Shown here one piece after another: positions 24,808 through 33,510 of a stretch of 64,000 nt of DNA. The stretch is from Alkaliphilus metalliredigens QYMF. Its GTDB lineage: Bacteria; Bacillota; Clostridia; Peptostreptococcales; Natronincolaceae. Below the pieces are notes generated by a model, which saw only the letters and a program-made list of their open reading frames with translations, was not told the origin of the DNA and ran no database searches. Position numbers and translations under genes: made by a program. The DNA lies in assembly GCF_000016985.1 (NCBI RefSeq), contig NC_009633.1, positions 1,364,001 to 1,428,000 of the forward strand, read 5' to 3'. The stretch's first letter is position 1. The number at the start of each line of letters is the position of its first letter.

Positions 24808-26403
24808 ATGTTACGTGTACCAGAAATCAAGGTGTCCTTAGATAAAGGGGAAGAAACCTTAAGAAGTGGCATCCTTAAAAAATTAAGAATACCAGAAGCA
24901 GATTTGATTGATTATCATATCTATAAGCAGTCAATTGATGCCAGAAAGACTGACGAAGTGTATTTTGTTTACACCGTGGATGTAAAAATAAAAAGTGAGC
25001 AAAACACATTTAAAAGAATTAAAGATCGTAAAATTACATTGACTCCCAATATGAAATATGAACATGTAAAATCTGGAGACAAGCCACTACAAAGCCCACC
25101 TATTGTTGTGGGAATGGGACCATCTGGCCTGTTGACAGGATTGATTTTGGCTGAAATGGGTTATCGACCGATCCTGTTAGAACGTGGAAAATCCGTTGAA
25201 GATCGAACAAAGGATGTAGAAAAGTTTTGGCAAGAGGCGCAATTGTATGTGGATTCAAATGTTCAGTTTGGAGAAGGTGGGGCAGGAACTTTTTCCGATG
25301 GGAAGTTGACAACCCAAATTAAAGATAAAACCTGCCGAAAGGTACTAGAAGTATTAATCGAAGCCGGGGCACCAAAGGAAATTATGTATGAAAACAAACC
25401 CCATGTAGGCACCGATATTTTAAAGGGTGTTGTGATGAATATCCGCAATCGAATTGTTGCATTAGGGGGAGACGTTCGGTTTGAAAGCAAGATGACGGAT
25501 CTAGTACTTGAAAAAGGTAAAATTGTTGGGATAGAAGTGAATCATAAAGAAATCATCAATACGGAGGTTGTGGTAGCGGCTTTAGGTCATAGTGCTCGGG
25601 ATACCTTTGAGATGTTCCACGAAAGAAAGGTAAATATACAGCAAAAACCTTTCTCTATTGGTGTGAGAATAGAACATCCCCAACAATTAATCAATGAAAA
25701 TCAATATGGATCCTTTGCTAACCATCCTAAGCTAGGGGCAGCGGACTATAAATTGAACCACCATTGCGAAAATGGACGTTCCGCTTATACATTCTGTATG
25801 TGTCCAGGAGGCTTTGTTGTGGCAGCTGCTTCAGAGGAGGGGGCTGTGGTGACCAATGGGATGAGTAAATATGCTCGAAATCAAGAAAATGCCAATAGTG
25901 CACTATTGGTTGGTGTTTCCCCAGAGGATTACGGGAGTGATCATCCTTTAGCGGGGGTGGCATTCCAAAGAAAATGGGAGCAAAAAGCATTTGAGTTAGG
26001 AGGAGGCAATTATAAGGCTCCAGCTCAACTTGTGAAGGACTTCCTGGCAGATAGACCTTCTAGGGAATTTGGAACAGTCAAACCTTCCTATACACCAGGG
26101 ATTACCTTAACGAATTTAAGGGAATGTTTACCGGACTACGTGATTGAAGCCATGAGAGAGGCAATTGTTGCCTTAGATAAGAAATTAAAAGGCTTTAAGA
26201 TGGACGACGCAATCATGACGGGAGTCGAAACAAGAAGCTCCTCGCCAATCCGAATTCAACGAGATGAGAACTGTGAAAGCAATATATCCGGATTATACCC
26301 AGCAGGAGAAGGGGCAGGATATGCCGGTGGAATCGTCTCAGCAGCTGTAGATGGTATTCGTGTAGCTGAAGTAATTGCTAAGAAATATGCTCCATTTAGA
26401 TAA
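24808..26403 (+). CDS. COG2509-type FAD-dependent dehydrogenase
   Basis: About 531 residues. An N-terminal ~90-residue extension with a small alpha/beta fold precedes VVGMGPSGLLTGLILAEMG, the FAD dinucleotide motif. Further signatures are NVQFGEGGAGTFSDGKLTTQ and the C-terminal MTGVETRSSSPIRI plus YPAGEGAGYAGGIVSAAVDG, all diagnostic of the COG2509 family. The substrate is not established. The frame opens at 24688 inside the previous gene, but ATG 24808 (MLRVPEIKVSLD) with AGAGGAAGAGG upstream is the start. A long palindromic terminator follows. Confidence 0.85.
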   Translation: MLRVPEIKVSLDKGEETLRSGILKKLRIPEADLIDYHIYKQSIDARKTDEVYFVYTVDVKIKSEQNTFKRIKDRKITLTPNMKYEHVKSGDKPLQSPPIVVGMGPSGLLTGLILAEMGYRPILLERGKSVEDRTKDVEKFWQEAQLYVDSNVQFGEGGAGTFSDGKLTTQIKDKTCRKVLEVLIEAGAPKEIMYENKPHVGTDILKGVVMNIRNRIVALGGDVRFESKMTDLVLEKGKIVGIEVNHKEIINTEVVVAALGHSARDTFEMFHERKVNIQQKPFSIGVRIEHPQQLINENQYGSFANHPKLGAADYKLNHHCENGRSAYTFCMCPGGFVVAAASEEGAVVTNGMSKYARNQENANSALLVGVSPEDYGSDHPLAGVAFQRKWEQKAFELGGGNYKAPAQLVKDFLADRPSREFGTVKPSYTPGITLTNLRECLPDYVIEAMREAIVALDKKLKGFKMDDAIMTGVETRSSSPIRIQRDENCESNISGLYPAGEGAGYAGGIVSAAVDGIRVAEVIAKKYAPFR

Positions 26404-26441
26404 AGAGGATTTTGAAATATAAATTCAATGGATTGACAAAA

Positions 26442-26475
26442 ATAAGTCCTTAGCTAAATTTAGCTAAGGACTTAT
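26442..26475. terminator. Perfect 34-bp palindrome, bidirectional terminator
   Basis: ATAAGTCCTTAGCTAAA is followed immediately by its exact inverse, so in RNA the stem closes on a few central bases. It sits between converging genes and overlaps the stop codon of the membrane-protein gene at 26472. Confidence 0.8.
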
Positions 26476-26996
26476 CTGATTCCAAGTGGACTTCTTCTAA
26501 ATGTTCGTGGGTTGTTGGCTAAGAAAATGATTATGATAGATTGCAATAGAAATGCTAAACATTGGAGTATAGTAAATTTCAACACCTGATTTTGTGTTTC
26601 TAGTTCATTGGATTTACAAAGATTTATGTATTTTTGATAAACTTTTACACGATAAAATATTTGCATAATTGGATAGGCAATTCCAAATACAGCAATGATT
26701 GCATATTTCATGATATCTAAAATGATTGAGGCTTCAAAATTCAACAAATATGGCAGGGAAAATAATAAAATACCTCCTAAAAATACTTTGGGCAAAATTT
26801 TTCGTGCCATTTTAGCCTGTATTTCTTTTCGTTCATACCACGTAGTTGTGTAGTCACTCTGGAATATAGTTGGAATATACTGCGTTTCCATTTCTGTAAA
26901 CTCACCGGGTAGCAATAAACGCATTTTTCTAAGATGATTATAAATATAGAGGACTAAGGCTAAGAAAGCATATAAGTAAAATGGATTAAATGTCAT
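26472..26996 (-). CDS. Predicted membrane protein of unknown function
   Basis: About 174 residues from the ATG at 26996 (MTFNPFYLYAFLALVLYIYN), chosen because AAAGGAGAT lies just upstream; the frame extends further to 27038. Four hydrophobic segments lie near residues 6-24, 70-88, 95-115 and 145-165, separated by a charged loop (TTTWYERKEIQAKMARK). I recognise no family. It is monocistronic, convergent with the COG2509 gene and codirectional with the DsrE-like gene upstream. Confidence 0.65.
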   Translation of the reverse strand: MTFNPFYLYAFLALVLYIYNHLRKMRLLLPGEFTEMETQYIPTIFQSDYTTTWYERKEIQAKMARKILPKVFLGGILLFSLPYLLNFEASIILDIMKYAIIAVFGIAYPIMQIFYRVKVYQKYINLCKSNELETQNQVLKFTILQCLAFLLQSIIIIFLANNPRTFRRSPLGIR

Positions 26997-27084
26997 ATAG
27001 ATCTCCTTTGTGTGTCGAATTCTTGTGAGATAGTACAACCCTATATAATCATTCTACCTAAAACAGAAAAATCCTGCGTGAATA

Positions 27085-27118
27085 AAAGAACGCACTAGAT
27101 ACCTGATGCGTTCTTTTT
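27085..27118. terminator. Terminator after the DsrE-like gene
   Basis: AAGAACGCA and TGCGTTCTT form a 9-bp stem with a 12-base loop, flanked by A and T runs on the two sides, so it can act in both directions. It lies 17 bp after the DsrE-like stop. Confidence 0.85.
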
Positions 27119-27135
27119 TAAGAGCTATGACGTCC

Positions 27136-27624
27136 TTAAATAAACAACTGCATATTAGAAGACAGCGCGTCCTTCAAATAGGTTTGTGCATCTACAATTT
27201 CAACCTCGGGGATCAACTCATCTTTTGTGAGCCCCATGATATCTAATGAAAGCTTGCAGCCATAGAATTTTACCTTTTTCTTACGGGCACCCTTAAGGAA
27301 ATCCTCCAGCATAGGGGCATCCTTGGCCTCCATCATTTCCAATAACATGGATTTTCCGACGCCGCCATAATTCATATGGGATAAAGGCAGGGCTTCGGGT
27401 CCCCTAGGGGTCATCATTTCAAACATTTTTTCATAGGCAGATTTACCCTCTAGGTCCATTTTGTCGGGATCTCTTAATAAAAAAAGTCCCCAGAAGGAAA
27501 AAAACATTGTGACGTCAACATCCATTTCCTTGGCTGAATTGGCTAGGATTAACCCTGCTAAAGCCTTATCATAATCCCCACTAAACATGAGAAGGTTTAA
27601 GCTCTGTTTTTGCTCTTGTTCCAT
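27136..27624 (-). CDS. DsrE/DsrF-like (DsrE2-type) protein
   Basis: 162 residues. LNLLMFSGDYDKALAGLILA and MDVDVTMFFSFWGLFLL give the DsrE alpha/beta fold, and FYGCKLSLDIMGLTKDEL holds the conserved Cys near residue 122. DsrE2-type proteins are small sulfur-carrier or persulfide-handling proteins in the cytoplasm. ATG with AAAGGAGG upstream. The neighbouring cysteine desulfurase fragment (27716-27860) and the full-length homologue at 35318 suggest sulfur-related context, but no direct link is shown. Confidence 0.82.
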   Translation of the reverse strand: MEQEQKQSLNLLMFSGDYDKALAGLILANSAKEMDVDVTMFFSFWGLFLLRDPDKMDLEGKSAYEKMFEMMTPRGPEALPLSHMNYGGVGKSMLLEMMEAKDAPMLEDFLKGARKKKVKFYGCKLSLDIMGLTKDELIPEVEIVDAQTYLKDALSSNMQLFI

Positions 27625-27715
27625 AAATGTATTCCTCCTTTGATTGATTCAATGGACTTATTGTAACCGAAAGTGGCGACATTTATGAAAAAACCCTGCC
27701 ATTAAAATGGAAGGG

Positions 27716-27860
27716 TCAATGATCATTGTTATATTTTTCATGATAATAGCCTTTATGCTTAACAATTCTTTTTAATAAACTGATAAAAATATCAATTTCA
27801 CGATAGGTATTGTAGAAACCAAAGCTAACTCGAACCATTCCAGGGTGAAATAGAGTGGTC
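27716..27860 (-). pseudogene. 3' fragment of a class-V aminotransferase/cysteine desulfurase gene
   Basis: Encodes only the last ~48 residues (TLFHPGMVRVSFGFYNTYRE...) of a protein homologous to the gene at 35318-36649. Positions 27780-27858 are identical to 35382-35460, while the last ~60 bp differ at many positions. Upstream of 27860 the sequence is unrelated and no PLP-binding region exists. It is what remains of a second copy, probably cut off when the adjacent TetR-efflux segment arrived. Confidence 0.85.
27780..27858. repeat. 79-bp exact repeat, copy 1 (partner 35382-35460)
   Basis: Base-for-base identical to 35382-35460 (offset 7602), inside homologous but otherwise diverged 3' gene ends. 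This suggests a gene-conversion tract or selective conservation. Confidence 0.9.
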
Positions 27861-27915
27861 TCCCCTGTCCCTTTGTCTAAGTAAGAGATTATTAAGAAAA
27901 AAAGCAAAGAGATTC

Positions 27916-27944
27916 TTGACAAATCCTTTAATAAATAGTAGTAT
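27916..27944 (+). promoter_or_regulatory. Promoter of the TetR-family regulator
   Basis: TTGACA (27916-27921), 17-bp spacer, TAGTAT (27939-27944). Just downstream, ACCGAGTGAACGCT (from 27953) shares one arm with the clear operator at 28662-28679, compatible with weak autoregulation. Confidence 0.65.
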
Positions 27945-27990
27945 GAAAAATAACCGAGTGAACGCTATGTTGGGAGGAAGGTGCTAAAGG

Positions 27991-28593
27991 ATGACGGATA
28001 CAAGAGAACGTATAGTAGAAATTGCCGTTAAGCTTTTTATGCAAAAGAGCTTTAAGGAAGTTACTATAAAAGAGATAGTTGAGAAAACTGGAGTGTCCCA
28101 AGGGGCTTTTTTTCATTATTTCAAAACAAAAGAAGATTTATTTTTGGAAATAATTGGAAATGTTTTATCCTCCGCTGATGGCTATTATGATAGTCTTACC
28201 AAAGATTCCTTACAGCAATTTTATAGTCAATATATACATACTTTTTTAGGTAACTTTTTGCCTGAATTCATTTCTACAGAGGATGGAGATTCTGGGATGA
28301 ACTATTTTGCACTCTACTTTGAAGCAATAAAAATTTTTCCTGATTTTAAACACAAAATAGCTGACATTCATGAAATTGAATTTAATAATTGGAAGTCGGT
28401 AGTTTCGAAGGCAAGGGCTAATGGAGAAATCTCCACGGTTATGAAGGATGAAGAAATAGCTAAGATGTTTATAAACTCTGGAGATGGATTAGCACTGCAT
28501 AGTATTTATATGGGGTATAGCAAGGAAGATGCAACAAATAAGTGGATAGCTCTTTGGGATAGCTTTTATGAAGTGCTGAAAAGTAAAAACTAG
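27991..28593 (+). CDS. TetR/AcrR-family repressor
   Basis: 200 residues. The N-terminal DNA-binding domain has VTIKEIVEKTGVSQGAFFHYFKTKEDLF, the TetR helix-turn-helix near residues 24-51, followed by a helical ligand-binding domain that is not conserved. It directly precedes a membrane-fusion protein and an RND pump in the same direction, so it most likely represses them. A perfect inverted repeat lies in front of the pump operon. Confidence 0.88.
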   Translation: MTDTRERIVEIAVKLFMQKSFKEVTIKEIVEKTGVSQGAFFHYFKTKEDLFLEIIGNVLSSADGYYDSLTKDSLQQFYSQYIHTFLGNFLPEFISTEDGDSGMNYFALYFEAIKIFPDFKHKIADIHEIEFNNWKSVVSKARANGEISTVMKDEEIAKMFINSGDGLALHSIYMGYSKEDATNKWIALWDSFYEVLKSKN

Positions 28594-28661
28594 ATGATTA
28601 TTAAAGATTCAATTTCAAATTTTAAAATGGAAAATAGTTTCCATTTTTTTGCAATAAAAAC

Positions 28662-28679
28662 ATACCGATTACTCGGTAT
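28662..28679. promoter_or_regulatory. Probable TetR operator before the efflux operon
   Basis: ATACCGA (28662-28668), 4-bp spacer, TCGGTAT (28673-28679), a perfect palindrome. It lies just upstream of the AAGGAGG of the fusion-protein gene and so within the likely promoter/leader. Confidence 0.75.
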
Positions 28680-28699
28680 TTAATATAAGGAGGTAGAAC

Positions 28700-29890
28700 A
28701 TGAAAAAATTAATTGCATTAATGATTTTAGGATTATTAGTACTAACAGGTTGTCAAACTCAAGTTGAAATTGAGGTAGTAGGAAAAAATGTGAGGATAGT
28801 AGAGGCCGAAACCCGTAAATACCCCGTAACCCTAGAGTATATGGGAATTATGGATACTGAGGATACAAGGTCATCTGCCTTTAAAACAGGAGGAAAAATA
28901 GAAGAGATATACGTAAAAACAGGGCAACAGATTAATAAGGGAGATAAATTAATTCGATTGAATGAAGAGGATTTAAGATCAACAGTAAATGTAGCTAAGG
29001 CCCAGTATGAAATAGCAGAAACTCAATATAATATGGCAATGAAAGGGGCAACAGAGGAGGAAATAAATCAAGCAAAAATCAGTGTAGAAATGGCAGAAAG
29101 AAACTTAGAAAATACTAAGGAGCTATATGGAAAATATCAAGAATTATTAGAAGCGGGCGCTGTATCCCCCCAACAGCTACAAGAAATTAAGCTTAAACTT
29201 GATTTAGAAGAAAAGCAGCTTAATAGTGCCAAAGAAGCCTATAACCGAATATTAAAAGGAGCAAGGGATGATGAGCTTCAAATATTAAAAAGTCAGATAG
29301 ATATTGCCTATGCTGCCTATCAACAAAGTCAAGACCTACTTGAAGACAGCATCCTTAGAAGTGATATAGATGGAGTTATTTTGCAGATACAGGTGAAAGA
29401 AGGGGACTATATATCTCAAGAGATGCCAGTTATTATTATAAAGGGAGAAGAAACCACAGTAATGGTAGGCGTTAGTAATGAAGATATAAGTAAAATAGCC
29501 TTAGGAATGGATGTGATCGTGAGACACCAAAACAATGAGGTTAAGGGAATTGTAGAAACCGTATCCTCTAATCCTAAAAGTCAAAGCAGTCTTTATGAAG
29601 TGAAAGTAGACCTCGAGCCAAATACAATCCCCATAGGATCTTTAGTGAGTATTGACTTTATCTTAGGGGAAGCGGAGGGGGTATTTCTTCCGATGAATAT
29701 CCTTTTGAATGAAGGAGTTGACTTTGTATATATTGTTCAAGATGAAAGGGCTGTAATGCAGGAAGTTCTTTTAGGTGAAGTCTTTGGAAATGAAATAAAG
29801 GTATTGGAGGGAATTAATCCAGGAGATAAAGTAATTGTGGAAGGTATGAGGAGTGTAAAAAATAATGATAAAGTAGAGATTAAAGAGTAG
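28700..29890 (+). CDS. RND/HlyD-type efflux membrane-fusion lipoprotein
   Basis: 396 residues. A lipoprotein signal (LLVLTGCQTQ, Cys near residue 18) is followed by a first barrel-sandwich half (GGKIEEIYVKTGQQINKGDKL), a long coiled-coil hairpin (residues ~95-215), the second half (SDIDGVILQIQVKEGDYIS) and a beta-barrel domain. It would link the RND pump to the cell exterior. In a Gram-positive cell there is no TolC, so the adaptor probably acts as a pump-associated lipoprotein. ATG after AAGGAGG; the RND gene follows in 13 bp. Confidence 0.88.
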   Translation: MKKLIALMILGLLVLTGCQTQVEIEVVGKNVRIVEAETRKYPVTLEYMGIMDTEDTRSSAFKTGGKIEEIYVKTGQQINKGDKLIRLNEEDLRSTVNVAKAQYEIAETQYNMAMKGATEEEINQAKISVEMAERNLENTKELYGKYQELLEAGAVSPQQLQEIKLKLDLEEKQLNSAKEAYNRILKGARDDELQILKSQIDIAYAAYQQSQDLLEDSILRSDIDGVILQIQVKEGDYISQEMPVIIIKGEETTVMVGVSNEDISKIALGMDVIVRHQNNEVKGIVETVSSNPKSQSSLYEVKVDLEPNTIPIGSLVSIDFILGEAEGVFLPMNILLNEGVDFVYIVQDERAVMQEVLLGEVFGNEIKVLEGINPGDKVIVEGMRSVKNNDKVEIKE

Positions 29891-29903
29891 AGGGGGGATT
29901 TAA

Positions 29904-32900
29904 TTGTTTAAGAATATGATTAAACTATCCATAAAAAATAAAACAGTGACTATATTTTCAATGATTATGATCACCTTATTTGGGCTTTATAGCTATTTTA
30001 CTATACCGAAGCAAGAATACCCTGAAACCCCTGCCCCTGCTGCCATGATAACAGTGATCTACCCTGGCGCTTCAGCAGAGGAGGTAGAAGCCTTAGTAAC
30101 AGAAAAGCTTGAGGAAAAGCTTACAGAATTAAGAAATTACGATTATACCGATTCTACTTCACTAAACAGTGCAGCAGCAATTCTTCTTATTTTAGATATG
30201 GATATTTCTGAAGCTGAGCTTGATCAAACCTGGAATGAGCTATACAGGATGATGGAGGATGTTAAAAATCATCTGCCAGCTGGGGTGGCTGATATAAATA
30301 TTAATACAAACCTAATAGAGACTTCAGGAATATTGATTGGTTTATCAAGTGATAACTATAGTTATGAACAACTGGTAACCTATGGGGAAAGGTTGAAAAA
30401 TAATCTTATAGGTCTGGGTGGAATTAATCGTTTTGAGATTATTGGAGAACAAGAAAAAGAATTGAAGGTAGAGGTAGATCTTCAAAAATTAGATTTATAT
30501 AACTTATCTATTAGTCAAATTACGAATATCTTGGCGGCTCAAAATATTCAATTACCTTCGGGAAGCATACAGAATGATAGGATGAAATTCTACGTAAATC
30601 AAGAGGGATTATTTAAGTCCTTGGAGGAAATTGAAAATACTATTTTGCATATAAGGGAAGACAATATAATTGTGCGACTGAAGGATATAGCTCAGGTATA
30701 TATGGGGTTAAAGGACTCAAATTATAAGATAAGAAACAATGGAGAAAACGGAATATTACTTGTGGGATATTTTAAAGGAGATGTAAACGTAGTAACGGCA
30801 GGTAAAGAAGTGAGGACAGTATTAGAGGATTTCAAAAAACAGCTTCCAGAAGATATAAGTGTTGATGAGATTGTTTATCAGCCGGAGGAGGTTGAAAAAT
30901 CCGTTAATGATTTTGTTAAAAACCTTATAGGAGGAATATTCATTGTTATTCTTGTGGTTATGTTGGGAATGGGAATCAGAAATGCTACAACAGTTTCCTT
31001 TGCCATACCCTTATCGATGTTTATCACCTTTATTACTATGGGTCTTCTGGGGATTAAGATCCACATGATTACTATAACAGGTCTTATTATGGCACTGGGG
31101 ATGCTGGTGGATAATGCCATTGTTGTTAGTGATTCCATTCAAAATAAAATTGACGAGGATATAGATCAGCTAACGGCCTGTGTAGAAGGAACAAAGGAGG
31201 TTGCTATACCAGTATTATCCTCTACCCTTACAACCATTGCTGCCTTCTCACCTTTACTATTTTTACCAGTGGCGACAGGAGCTTTCTTAGGAGGTATACC
31301 TCAGATGATTATTATATCTTTGATTGCCTCCTATGGCATTGCAATTTTTATAACCCCACTAATGGCTTATTTATTCTTTAGAAAAAGTAAGAGCAATAGA
31401 AAAAAAGATGGCAAGATTAAAGGGATATTTGAAGGGTTATTGGTTTTAGGGATGAAGTATAAGGTTAGGACGCTTCTTGCTTCTTTTATTATTCTAGTTC
31501 TATCATTAACCTTAGTCAGTACCTTACCCCAGGAGCTTTTTCCAAAATCAGATAAGGATATGATTTATATTGATATACAAACAGAATACCTTAGTAATCT
31601 AGATAAGACGGATGATTTAGTAAAGGAAATTGAAGCAGTATTGCGGGAACAACCAGAAATCATCTCCTATACATCTTCTATAGGGGGAGGTATTCCAAGG
31701 TTTGATATTTCCATCATGCCTCAAGCCAATGCTCCTAATTCAGCACAGATTGTAATGCGGGTAAATTTATTAAATGGAGAAACATTTAAGACTAATGAAG
31801 AATTAGTACGGCATCTACAGGAAATATATGATGAAAGAATTGTAGGTGCAGATGTTATTGTAAAAGAACTGGAGGTGGAAGGGGGTTTAGGCGCGCCAAT
31901 TCAAATTAGGGTTAAAGGAAATGAAATGGAAGACATTATTGAAGCAAAGGAAAAAATTAAAGAAGCCCTCATAAATATAGAGGGGAGTACCAATGTAAGG
32001 GATGATTTACCCTTATTAGATTACCAATTTAGTATGACAATAGATGGAAATAGAGCCCTATCCTATGGACTAACAAAACAGGAGATACAAAATGAAGTAA
32101 ATATGGCCTTAATGGGAAGAAAAACCTCTGTATTTAGGGAAGAAGGTAAAGAATTTGATATTCTAGTAAAGGGGAATATATCGAGACTTGAAGAATTTGA
32201 AAATTTGAAGATTAAATCTACAGCTACAGGTCTGCAGGTGTTACTGAAGGATGTAGCCAATATAAATTTTGAACCTGTTATTGGACAGATTAACCGATAT
32301 CAGGGAGAAAGGGCGATAGCAGTACAGGGAAATGTTGCTGAAGGATATAATGCAATTGAAGTACAAACAGTATTGGAGGAAAAGATTAAGGATATAGATT
32401 TTCCTAATGTTACCGTTGTTCCAGAGGGTGAAAAAGCCGATATGGAGGGGGATTTAGGAAATATGGGAATATCAGCAATATTTGCATTATTTTTGCTCTT
32501 TATCATTCTTATGATCCAGTTCAACTCTGTAATTCAACCGGGGATTATATTAGCTTCAATTCCTTTATCGCTTATAGGCTCGATGGTGGCCCTAGTAGTA
32601 TTAAGACAGCCCCTATCTCTATTTAGTATATTGGGGATAGTGAGTTTAATGGGGGTTGTTATTAATAATGCCATCATCCTAATAGACTATATTAACACTC
32701 AAAGAAAGACGGGAATGCCTATAGAGGAGGCTTGTAGCAAAGCTGTTAGTGCAAGATTCAGACCAGTAATTTTAAGCACCACCACTACAGTCTTCGGATT
32801 ATTTCCATTGGCCTTCTTTGGCAATGACTTATTTAGACCCATGGCAGTAGCCTTCATGGGGGGGCTAATGGTTGCTACCCTATTAACTTTAGTAATCATT

Positions 32901-32975
32901 CCAGTACTATACAGTTTAATAGAAGGAAAAATAGAAGCATTTAAAAGAAGAAGAGATAAGAAAAAATTAATTTAA
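29904..32975 (+). CDS. RND-family (AcrB/HAE1-like) multidrug efflux pump
   Basis: 1023 residues, 12 transmembrane segments in the 1+5+1+5 plan with two large extracytoplasmic porter domains, the usual RND length. Visible marks are YPGASAEEVEALVTEKLEEKL in the first porter domain, GLIMALGMLVDNAIVVSDSI in TM4 with the proton-relay Asp, and GVVINNAIILIDYIN in TM10. The second Asp of the AcrB DD pair is Asn here, common in this branch. The start is TTG at 29904 behind AGGGGGGATT. Solvent, detergent or drug export is inferred; SwrC/YerP of Bacillus is the nearest known analogue. Confidence 0.92.
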   Translation: MFKNMIKLSIKNKTVTIFSMIMITLFGLYSYFTIPKQEYPETPAPAAMITVIYPGASAEEVEALVTEKLEEKLTELRNYDYTDSTSLNSAAAILLILDMDISEAELDQTWNELYRMMEDVKNHLPAGVADININTNLIETSGILIGLSSDNYSYEQLVTYGERLKNNLIGLGGINRFEIIGEQEKELKVEVDLQKLDLYNLSISQITNILAAQNIQLPSGSIQNDRMKFYVNQEGLFKSLEEIENTILHIREDNIIVRLKDIAQVYMGLKDSNYKIRNNGENGILLVGYFKGDVNVVTAGKEVRTVLEDFKKQLPEDISVDEIVYQPEEVEKSVNDFVKNLIGGIFIVILVVMLGMGIRNATTVSFAIPLSMFITFITMGLLGIKIHMITITGLIMALGMLVDNAIVVSDSIQNKIDEDIDQLTACVEGTKEVAIPVLSSTLTTIAAFSPLLFLPVATGAFLGGIPQMIIISLIASYGIAIFITPLMAYLFFRKSKSNRKKDGKIKGIFEGLLVLGMKYKVRTLLASFIILVLSLTLVSTLPQELFPKSDKDMIYIDIQTEYLSNLDKTDDLVKEIEAVLREQPEIISYTSSIGGGIPRFDISIMPQANAPNSAQIVMRVNLLNGETFKTNEELVRHLQEIYDERIVGADVIVKELEVEGGLGAPIQIRVKGNEMEDIIEAKEKIKEALINIEGSTNVRDDLPLLDYQFSMTIDGNRALSYGLTKQEIQNEVNMALMGRKTSVFREEGKEFDILVKGNISRLEEFENLKIKSTATGLQVLLKDVANINFEPVIGQINRYQGERAIAVQGNVAEGYNAIEVQTVLEEKIKDIDFPNVTVVPEGEKADMEGDLGNMGISAIFALFLLFIILMIQFNSVIQPGIILASIPLSLIGSMVALVVLRQPLSLFSILGIVSLMGVVINNAIILIDYINTQRKTGMPIEEACSKAVSARFRPVILSTTTTVFGLFPLAFFGNDLFRPMAVAFMGGLMVATLLTLVIIPVLYSLIEGKIEAFKRRRDKKKLI

Positions 32976-33018
32976 ATATATAATAGATTCAAATCTAAGC
33001 AGGGCAACCCTACCTTAG

Positions 33019-33286
33019 ACTGAAGACAAATTATTAGAGCTTATATTTGCCAAAGCAGTTAGAAATCATTGGGGCATAGAAAGTTGTCACTGGATGCTTG
33101 ATGTACTATTTAGAGAAGATGTCAGTTTGGTAAGGAAAAATAATGGTTCTGAAAATCTATATATATATCAGGAAAATTTCCTTAAATATATTAAAGAAAG
33201 AAATACCAAATACAAAAAAGATAAGTAAAAATATAAAGCGGTTCAAAGCAGGAATAGATGAGAAATTGTTAGAAAAAAATTATTGA
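33019..33286 (+). pseudogene. ISAs1-family transposase C-terminal remnant
   Basis: The frame from 33019 encodes FAKAVRNHWGIESCHWMLDV followed by LFREDVSLVRKNNGSENL, the diagnostic C-terminal block of ISAs1-family transposases (RSHWGIEN-LHWVLDV-F-ED). That frame stops at 33226-33228. The native tail (IKRFKAGIDEKLLEKNY, stop 33284-33286) continues in another frame after a frameshift near 33190. No N-terminal two thirds is present. It marks the downstream boundary of the TetR-efflux segment. Confidence 0.85.
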
Positions 33287-33373
33287 AAACATATAGATGA
33301 TAGGCTGAACTGTTTCTGAAGAGGGCAAGTCTGGCTTACCTATAATATACAAGAACACGACACAATAAATTTA

Positions 33374-33443
33374 AAACTTTTTATAAAAAGTTTGATTAAA
33401 ATAATCTATCATGCGATTGCCGTGGCAAAGACCCGAGATTATT
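33374..33443. repeat. Cluster of three nested/adjacent palindromes
   Basis: AAACTTTTTATAAAAAGTTT (33374-33393) is a perfect palindrome. Next, AATAATCT (33400-33407) pairs with AGATTATT (33436-33443), enclosing TTGCCGTGGCAA (33417-33428). This can fold into successive stems about 70 bp before the CorC-type gene. It may be an insertion-element end or a structured leader. Confidence 0.55.
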
Positions 33444-33510
33444 AAATAAAAGTATTACACATATGATATAATCGTTATAATTATATAATTCTAGAGGAGT
33501 GTGGTAAGTT

